From positions 1 to 19,665 of the forward strand of contig NZ_CALLVU010000152.1 in the NCBI RefSeq assembly GCF_938015485.1: a stretch of 19,665 bases of DNA, in the 5' to 3' direction. A program made the translations under genes and the position numbers. Each line of letters begins with the position of its first letter. Positions within the stretch are counted from its first letter, which is position 1. The notes under the pieces are model-generated. The model saw nothing but the letters and a program-made list of their open reading frames with translations, did not search any database and had not been told where the DNA came from. Source of the stretch: an uncultured Lachnoanaerobaculum sp. Its GTDB lineage: Bacteria > Bacillota > Clostridia > Lachnospirales > Lachnospiraceae. Of this stretch, positions 15,033 through 19,665 are shown in pieces.

Positions 15033-16718
15033 TTATTTATTTTCCCAATATTTGTAGTTTTCCTCGTCACACATCTCTTCCTTGGTCGGAGCATAAGGCT
15101 CTGCCCAAGCGTGGAAATGTCTCATCGGCAATGTGTGACCGAATGTAATCTTAAGATTCGGGATAGTATCTCTATCCTTGTAAAGCTGTGTCAATGCTGC
15201 AATTATATAGTCCATATGCTGTTTGCTGAACTGGCTTCTGTTGATAGCCAAACGAACAACATTACATACCTCTTTTTGCTGCTCAGGAGACTTAAGATCA
15301 TACTCCATTGAGAAATCTCCAAGCTCTGAACAACGTATACCATAACGATGAATCATCTCAAGTGAGAGCGCCTGACCTGCAAAGCTTTCATGTCCTCTCT
15401 TATAATTGAAGAACTTGTCAACATCAATATAGACTCCATGTCCGCCGGCCGGCTGTACTACAGGTACACCGTTAGCTGTAAGTCCGTCCGCCAAATACTG
15501 GCACTGTCTTACTCTCTCATCCTGATAATCAAATCTTGCCTCTTCATACATTCCTTGGCAAAGTGCCATGATATCATGTCCGGACATACCGCCGTAAGAA
15601 TCATTACCGTAAGCCGATATCTGACGAACCTTCAAAAGATGTCCGATATCCGTCTTTACGCTGCCGTCCTCGTTAAACTCGGAGAACTTCTGCCAGAACA
15701 GACCCTTATCACGGAAAGCCAAAACTCCGCCCATATTTGCATGTCCGTTTTTCTTAAGTGAGGCGGAAACCACATCAAAGTAAGAGAACATCTCTTTTGC
15801 AATCTCACATATTGACTTATCTCTATAGCCCTCTTCATTCATCTTGATAAAGTAGCAGTTTTCAGCCCATCTTGCGCCGTCCATAACAAATGGTATATTG
15901 TACTTATGAGCGATCTTTGAAACCTCTCTGATATTGCCCATAGATACGGCCTGTCCGCATACTGAATTATTGGTTACTGTTGAATATATAAGCGGAACAT
16001 TCTCAACGCCTACAGCCTCTATAAGCTGATTCAGTTTATCAATATCCATATCTCCCTTGAAAGGATTCTTCTCATACTTTCCGCTCTCAGGTACTTCAAA
16101 CAAAACTTCCTTATGGAAAAGATTTCTTGGAATATTTCCCATCTGCTTGATATTGCCCTCTGTTGTATCAAAGTGTGCATTTGACGGAATGGTAAATACC
16201 TTACCCGGCCATCTTCTTGCAAATAAAGGCTTTAATACGTCAAATAAAAGTGCCTCCGCACAACGTCCCTGCGGAACAATAAATGTATTCGGTCTGGAAA
16301 GCTGGTATTTACCGCCGTTGATAAATCCGCCCTCGTAGTCAACCAGATACACCTCGTTCATCATCTTCTCTACATCATCTTTGTCAACGCCCTCTTTGAT
16401 GTAGTTGATGAGTCTCTTCTGGTCGTCGCCTCTCTCCCAAACGTCTCTGAATGCATCCAGTAAAACATAGTATCCCTTATTTCTACCATATGATTCATCG
16501 GCAAGGAACATAGCTGACCACTGTGTATCCGTCATTGATGTAGTACCTGAGTCTGAAAGGCAGTCAATATATAAAAGACCTGCCGGGAATGCAAACTCAT
16601 TGTAATGAGTCATCTCAAGCGCCTTTTTTCTTTGCTCCTGTGTAACTGTAGGAACCTCTCTGACTACATGTGTCCATGACTTCGGTGCCTCCACACCTAA
16701 CATTTTCTCATACTCCAT
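15033..16718 (-). CDS. tnaA: Tryptophanase / tyrosine phenol-lyase family PLP-dependent beta-eliminating lyase, long form
   Basis: Enzymes of this family split tryptophan or tyrosine into indole or phenol, pyruvate and ammonia. The 561 residues include DSGTTSMT (56-63), DESYGRNKGYY (74-84), a GRCAE phosphate-site motif (151-155), SNAHFDTTEGN (179-189), D280 and R283 in VMDGARWAEN, and the PLP lysine, probably K323, in SLKKNGHANMGG. The C-terminus has RHFHAWAE (533-540), like the RHFTA end of tryptophanase. Against E. coli TnaA (about 470 residues) it has roughly 45 extra residues at about 90-145, some 15 near 345-370 and a C-terminal extension. At the place where tyrosine phenol-lyase has an arginine for the phenol hydroxyl (MERG), this protein appears to have SELG, which favours an indole-lyase; that alignment is from memory. 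ATG 16718 has CCTCC-complement (GGAGG) seven bases upstream. It leads the transporter gene and diverges from a DauR-type regulator. Confidence 0.87.
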   Translation of the reverse strand: MEYEKMLGVEAPKSWTHVVREVPTVTQEQRKKALEMTHYNEFAFPAGLLYIDCLSDSGTTSMTDTQWSAMFLADESYGRNKGYYVLLDAFRDVWERGDDQKRLINYIKEGVDKDDVEKMMNEVYLVDYEGGFINGGKYQLSRPNTFIVPQGRCAEALLFDVLKPLFARRWPGKVFTIPSNAHFDTTEGNIKQMGNIPRNLFHKEVLFEVPESGKYEKNPFKGDMDIDKLNQLIEAVGVENVPLIYSTVTNNSVCGQAVSMGNIREVSKIAHKYNIPFVMDGARWAENCYFIKMNEEGYRDKSICEIAKEMFSYFDVVSASLKKNGHANMGGVLAFRDKGLFWQKFSEFNEDGSVKTDIGHLLKVRQISAYGNDSYGGMSGHDIMALCQGMYEEARFDYQDERVRQCQYLADGLTANGVPVVQPAGGHGVYIDVDKFFNYKRGHESFAGQALSLEMIHRYGIRCSELGDFSMEYDLKSPEQQKEVCNVVRLAINRSQFSKQHMDYIIAALTQLYKDRDTIPNLKITFGHTLPMRHFHAWAEPYAPTKEEMCDEENYKYWENK

Positions 16719-16908
16719 TTTAATACCTCCAAATATAATTATTTGATACCCCGGTCATCGTAACAAACGACTGGCGGACGGTATTACAATTTCTATAATA
16801 TAGTAGATAACACTTATTCCTTCACATTGTATTTTTTATATTGTGTACACATTTTATACAATTTATTTATGTTTTTAAGGTTTATTATCTAAATATCCTT
16901 ATGAGAAT

Positions 16909-16937
16909 AATTTATCACTAATTTTAATTATTGTCAA
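16909..16937 (-). promoter_or_regulatory. Candidate promoter of the lyase-transporter operon
   Basis: On the reverse strand a perfect TTGACA (16937-16932) is followed after 17 bp by TAAATT (16914-16909), a four-of-six -10 box. A start near 16902 would leave a leader of about 180 nt. One copy of TGAGAAT (16902-16908) lies at the start site. Nearer AT-rich hexamers (around 16796-16802) could also serve as a -10 but lack a -35. Confidence 0.45.
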
Positions 16938-17120
16938 TATTGTTTAATAAAAAGTCTTTGTGAAAGTGTTTTTCGTATATTTCTGTGCAATATGCATTAA
17001 AATATGATTTTCTAAATTTTCTCAACAAAAGCAAAAACTTCCTACTGATAATTTTTTTGAAATATTATTATCTGTATCTTTGCAGTAAAACCGACATATT
17101 TTTACTTTCAAACTCTCCTT

Positions 17121-17144
17121 TGAGAATTTTTATGAGAATTTTTG
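17121..17144 (+). repeat. Tandem 12-bp direct repeat, candidate regulator site
   Basis: TGAGAATTTTTA (17121-17132) is followed directly by TGAGAATTTTTG (17133-17144). TGAGAAT occurs again at 16902 at the candidate lyase start site. The repeats lie between the divergent lyase and DauR-like genes, where operators for that regulator would be expected. The sequence is AT-rich, so chance is possible. Confidence 0.4.
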
Positions 17145-17237
17145 AGGCCTCGATTTTTGCCCTGAATTTCTCTTTTCTTTTCTTATTTTAGCTAATTTGT
17201 ATAATTTTCATTTTTTCTATTATATTCTTTCAAGTTT

Positions 17238-17246
17238 TGATATAAT
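17238..17246 (+). promoter_or_regulatory. Extended -10 promoter of the DauR-like regulator gene
   Basis: TGATATAAT is a perfect extended -10 element, identical to the nine bases upstream of rpoN. No clear -35 box is seen 17 bp upstream. A start near 17253 would leave a leader of about 60 nt before ATG 17312, which has GGGGG at 17302-17306 as its ribosome binding site. Confidence 0.5.
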
Positions 17247-17311
17247 AAATATAGAGCGTTTCAGTTTGCAATTTATATTTTGCTTACTTAACAAATATAT
17301 CGGGGGTAAAT

Positions 17312-17971
17312 ATGAATGAATTTAATATAGGCAGGTACATTGATATTTCAAACTTTTTAAGTACACTGCTCGGTCCTGACTATGAGATTATAGTATATGA
17401 TCTGAAGCATATATTGCACATAGTAAACGGAGAGATCAGCGGGAGAAAATCAGGTGATACTATAAGTCCGGCTATGAAAACCATCCTTAATAAAAGTACT
17501 TCATCTAATGAAAAGTGGCTTTCAAACTACCGCGCACTTTCAGGTAACGGTAAGATTTTAAGATGTTCCACTTTTTATATAAGGGATAATGCTGATAGTC
17601 TTATAGGTGCATTAAATATAAGTTTTGACGACAACAGGTATAAAGAGCTTTCAAATCTGGTATTCTCACTATGTCATCCGGACAACTATGTAAGCAAAAA
17701 TATATCTATTGAGATAAAGGGAAACTGTGAACAGGAAATCTTCTCAGACAGTATTTCAAATGCTATTGATGAGATACTGTTTCGTATCGACAGTAAACTT
17801 CCCTTTAATAAACTTAGCCATATCGAAAAACTTGATATAATAAAGCAGCTTTATCAAAAAGGGATTTTTTCCATGAAGGGCGCTATAAAAACTGTAGGTC
17901 ACAGACTCTCATGTTCTCCGGCAAGTATGTACAGATATCTTTGTACAGTAAAGAACGAAAACAAAGTTTAG
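17312..17971 (+). CDS. YheO/DauR-type PAS and helix-turn-helix transcriptional regulator
   Basis: This 219-residue protein has the two-part layout of the YheO-like PAS and DauR-like HTH family. Residues about 8-115 form the PAS-like sensor with the characteristic DYEIIVYDLKHILHIVNGEISGR and a later LIGALNISFD. Residues 165-212 form the C-terminal DNA-binding part (HIEKLDIIKQLYQKGIF, MKGAIKTVGHRLSCSPASMYRYL). Family members include DauR, the repressor of D-arginine catabolism, and relatives often lie beside amino-acid lyase genes. Here it diverges from the lyase-transporter pair, so it most likely controls them in response to an amino acid or product. Whether it represses or activates cannot be read from the sequence. 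Confidence 0.85.
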   Translation: MNEFNIGRYIDISNFLSTLLGPDYEIIVYDLKHILHIVNGEISGRKSGDTISPAMKTILNKSTSSNEKWLSNYRALSGNGKILRCSTFYIRDNADSLIGALNISFDDNRYKELSNLVFSLCHPDNYVSKNISIEIKGNCEQEIFSDSISNAIDEILFRIDSKLPFNKLSHIEKLDIIKQLYQKGIFSMKGAIKTVGHRLSCSPASMYRYLCTVKNENKV

Positions 17972-18022
17972 AAAAGAGTAAAATATATTTAATCAAATTT
18001 AATATAAAGTATTGCCTTTATA

Positions 18023-18031
18023 TGCTAGAAT
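18023..18031 (+). promoter_or_regulatory. Candidate extended -10 promoter of the cell-wall-binding protein gene
   Basis: TGCTAGAAT fits an extended -10 (TG, one base, TAGAAT). A start near 18038 gives a leader of about 50 nt to ATG 18087. No good -35 is visible. The call is based on motif and placement only. Confidence 0.4.
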
Positions 18032-18086
18032 AGACTTATGAGTGTGTCTTTTAAGACAAATAGAACTTATAAAAGAAAGGATATTT

Positions 18087-18881
18087 ATGAAGAAACTGAT
18101 TTTAATGTTATCCATGGTTTTTTCACTCTTTATGAGTATGTCTGTTTTTGCGGCAGGCGACTATTCTATAGGTGGTGCATCATGGGACGATGGAAGCAGG
18201 GCCATTGCAACGTGGGAGGGGGCTGAGGATAAGACCAAGTACAAGGTACAGCTTTTTAAAGGCAATAAAAAGATTGGCTCCAACAACACAACAAGTGCTA
18301 CAAAGTATGATTTCACAAAACTTATTATCGACAACGGCGCAGGAAGCTATTCATTCAAGGTATATCCGCTAAAGGGCGGCTCTGATATGAGCATTCAGTC
18401 TGAGGCTGAAAATTTTGATGCTGATACAATTGCCGAGTATAAGAAGAACAGAAGCAATACCACATCACTTAACCCGTCAACAAATACCACAAATAATACC
18501 AACAATTCAACAAACAACGGTGGTTGGTATCAGTCAAACAACTCATGGTACTATAGAAAACCTGACGGTACATATGCTACAAACTGGTTTATGGTAAATA
18601 ATCATTGGTATTACTTTGACGCAAACGGTATTATGCAGACAGGATGGATTACAGATTCAAAGGGATTCAGATATTATTTAAATCAACCAAACGGAGATAT
18701 GCCTGTGGGCTGGGCACTTATCAATAACAAGTGGTACTACTTTGAGGAATCCGGACTTTACAAGAAGGGCTGGATAGAGTATAAAGGACTTTGGTACTAT
18801 CTTGATGCCAACGGTGAAATGATTACAAATACAACAATTGACGGATACAATATAAACGCAGACGGCGTTTGGGTTCAGTAA
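18087..18881 (+). CDS. Secreted protein with cell-wall/choline-binding repeats and an N-terminal Ig- or Fn3-like domain
   Basis: I start at ATG 18087, after GAAAGGA, because it opens a clear signal peptide: two lysines, a hydrophobic core and VFA/A cleavage near residue 22. The ATG at 18042 would bury it. Residues 24-125 are probably a small beta-sandwich with alternating aromatic and charged strands (IATWEGAEDKTKYKVQLFKG and YSFKVYPLKGG), like an Fn3 or Ig fold. A Thr/Asn-rich linker covers about 126-150. The rest (151-264) is about five aromatic repeats such as WYYFDANG and KWYYFEESG, each ending in a GW pair, typical of cell-wall-binding or choline-binding repeats (PF01473 type). The protein should be exported and held non-covalently to wall glycopolymers. 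A 38-residue membrane peptide gene starts 9 bp after it. Confidence 0.88.
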   Translation: MKKLILMLSMVFSLFMSMSVFAAGDYSIGGASWDDGSRAIATWEGAEDKTKYKVQLFKGNKKIGSNNTTSATKYDFTKLIIDNGAGSYSFKVYPLKGGSDMSIQSEAENFDADTIAEYKKNRSNTTSLNPSTNTTNNTNNSTNNGGWYQSNNSWYYRKPDGTYATNWFMVNNHWYYFDANGIMQTGWITDSKGFRYYLNQPNGDMPVGWALINNKWYYFEESGLYKKGWIEYKGLWYYLDANGEMITNTTIDGYNINADGVWVQ

Positions 18882-18890
18882 GGAGTAAAT

Positions 18891-19007
18891 ATGTTAAAGA
18901 AGCATTTATTTTGGGCAGCTGTAGCTGTAGTAGGACTTGTTATGTGTTTTATTACAGGTCATGCTATGGTGGCAGGACATAAGGCAGCTGAAATTATTGA
19001 AGAATAA
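18891..19007 (+). CDS. Small single-pass membrane peptide, 38 residues
   Basis: The ATG at 18891 has AAGGAG eight bases upstream, overlapping the stop of the preceding gene, and the frame runs 38 codons to TAA. The peptide begins MLKKHLFWAAV, has one hydrophobic segment at about residues 6-25 and ends in a short polar tail with HKAAEIIEE. Positive residues before the segment suggest the N-terminus stays inside and the tail points outward. It shares a transcript with the wall-binding protein and ends at a strong terminator ten bases later, which supports it as a real gene. I do not recognise a family. Confidence 0.65.
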   Translation: MLKKHLFWAAVAVVGLVMCFITGHAMVAGHKAAEIIEE

Positions 19008-19017
19008 TTTTAAAAAT

Positions 19018-19053
19018 AAAAATGGCAGTCACTATGCGGTGGCTGCCATTTTT
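19018..19053. terminator. Bidirectional rho-independent terminator
   Basis: ATGGCAGTCAC (19022-19032) pairs with GTGGCTGCCAT (19039-19049), with one G-U pair and a six-base loop. It is flanked by an A run on the left and T5 on the right, so it can stop both the forward wall-protein transcript and the reverse transcript of the membrane protein gene at 19080-19451. Confidence 0.88.
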
Positions 19054-19079
19054 ATTTCAAACATAATACAAACTCTACA

Positions 19080-19451
19080 TCATTTCATTAACAGACTCTT
19101 TGCGATAAATGCCATACCTCCAAATATAAGTACAAGCATCACTACCCAATCAAACAGTGACAAGTACTGAATATAAAATCTCGTTGACTGAATAAGGCTT
19201 GCTATTATGAAGATAACGCTCAGTACCATTGCTATCTTGGAGCCCAAGTTCGGCTTGATAAACAGCCATATCAAAGAAAATATAAGCGGCACTATAACAA
19301 GCCCCGAGTTAACATTCATGCCCATCATACGAAAGCCGCTGCCCCAAAAGGTACTTGTTACAGTCACCTTTTGCGATAAGAAGAACAAACCTACTACCAT
19401 CATGATAAGGCCACCCCAGAAGAATAAATAAAAATCGTTTTTTCTACTCAT
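19080..19451 (-). CDS. Small multi-pass membrane protein of unknown function
   Basis: The 123-residue product has four hydrophobic segments, at about 8-26, 50-66, 72-90 and 98-118, with lysines and arginines at both ends (MSRKNDFY and KSLLMK). ATG 19451 follows GGAGAT at a normal distance. No catalytic or binding motif is visible and I do not recognise the family. It stands alone between a bidirectional terminator and a tRNA gene on the same strand. Confidence 0.7.
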   Translation of the reverse strand: MSRKNDFYLFFWGGLIMMVVGLFFLSQKVTVTSTFWGSGFRMMGMNVNSGLVIVPLIFSLIWLFIKPNLGSKIAMVLSVIFIIASLIQSTRFYIQYLSLFDWVVMLVLIFGGMAFIAKSLLMK

Positions 19452-19612
19452 TGTTATATCTCCTCTCTATTATGTTCGTTTTCACGATTACTTTAGTATT
19501 ATTTTATCACCTTATATGAAATCTTCAATTTAATTTTTATTTAATTTTTATATAAATGTATTATAATTGCTTTTTGTTTTTCTCGCTTACTCACAGAATA
19601 AGCTCTGAGTAG

Positions 19613-19665
19613 AGCTGTAACTGAGAGTTGAACTCAGGACCTCTTCCTTACCAAGGAAGTGCTCT
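19613..19665 (-). tRNA. tRNA-Thr (anticodon GGT), cut by the window edge
   Basis: Read on the reverse strand from 19665, the end of the D stem (AGAGC) leads into the anticodon stem CTTCC, loop TTGGTAA and GGAAG, which puts GGT at the anticodon. The variable loop AGGTC, T arm CTGAG-TTCAACT-CTCAG and 3' acceptor strand TTACAGC follow, with T as discriminator. The 5' acceptor and most of the D arm lie beyond the window. CCA does not appear to be encoded, since the next bases are CTA. Confidence 0.88.

Larger units (their letters stand above)
16719..17237. other. Non-coding divergent region with a long lyase leader
   Basis: No gene is convincing in this stretch. If the promoter at 16909-16937 is used, the lyase mRNA has a leader of about 180 nt. 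Its last 60 nt contain a GC-richer imperfect dyad: ATACC near 16785 pairs with GGTAT near 16750, with an inner GTCGT/ACGAT stem. The middle is AT-rich. Direct repeats lie at 17121-17144. The remaining sequence towards 17237 shows only T-rich runs. Confidence 0.5.

Noticed and set aside
15033..16718. Calling the lyase a tyrosine phenol-lyase
   Set aside because: The arginine expected for the phenol hydroxyl appears to be replaced (SELG instead of MERG), and the RHFH end fits tryptophanase at least as well. The substrate stays open, so I kept a family-level call.
16719..16756. A 12-codon frame with one TGG codon ending just before the lyase ATG, resembling a TnaC-like leader
   Set aside because: It has no ribosome binding site of its own, and its Trp codon is simply part of the lyase Shine-Dalgarno (TTTGGAGG). 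Chance is the simpler reading.
16985..17191. Forward 68-codon frame in the lyase/regulator spacer
   Set aside because: There is no ribosome binding site, the composition is only Phe/Leu/Lys/Ile as expected from AT-rich non-coding DNA, and it overlaps the direct repeats.
19560..19612. Dyad ACTCACAGA...CTCTGAGT beside the tRNA as a tRNA terminator
   Set aside because: The pairing is interrupted by a bulge, and the sequence following it on the tRNA strand is A-rich, not T-rich.

Overview
The window looks like a low-GC, Gram-positive, anaerobic Clostridia chromosome, most like Lachnospiraceae. This is inferred from gene content and protein resemblance, with no database search. The main pointers are the hrcA-grpE-dnaK-dnaJ order behind a perfect CIRCE operator, a tryptophanase-type lyase paired with a sodium-coupled transporter, cell-wall-binding repeat proteins and AT-rich spacers with extended -10 promoters.

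Layout. (1) 1-2100 holds a decaying sigma-54 pair. A forward rpoN has lost its DNA-binding end and seems to start at ATT. A converging PAS-type enhancer-binding protein has lost almost its whole AAA+ domain. Both truncated ends face each other across 28 bp. (2) 2116-8562 is a reverse-strand glycan operon read as rfbC - wzm - wzt - very large glycosyltransferase, with a clear promoter at 8598-8626. The large protein appears to join a methyltransferase-like fold, a kinase-like fold, a coiled coil, a GT2 domain and a GT4 domain. (3) 8704-13526 is the class I heat-shock operon hrcA-grpE-dnaK-dnaJ on the reverse strand, with its promoter and CIRCE at the right end and a terminator after dnaJ. (4) 13604-17971 is an amino-acid unit: a tryptophanase-family lyase and an NSS transporter on the reverse strand, and a divergent YheO/DauR-type regulator on the forward strand. 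The 590-bp spacer between them carries promoters and short repeats. (5) 18087-19007 is a forward pair, a secreted cell-wall-binding-repeat protein and a 38-residue membrane peptide, closed by a bidirectional terminator. (6) 19080-19451 encodes a small reverse-strand membrane protein. The window ends inside a reverse-strand tRNA-Thr(GGT).

How the parts work together. The glycan operon would make an ABC-exported, possibly rhamnose-containing polymer. The C-terminal domain of Wzt would read the chain end before export by Wzm. HrcA represses its own operon through CIRCE. The transporter would import an aromatic amino acid, probably tryptophan, for the lyase to split, under control of the divergent regulator. 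No CRISPR array, insertion sequence, prophage gene or rRNA was seen. The two items most worth following up are the composite glycosyltransferase beside Wzm/Wzt and the reciprocal truncation of the sigma-54 pair.
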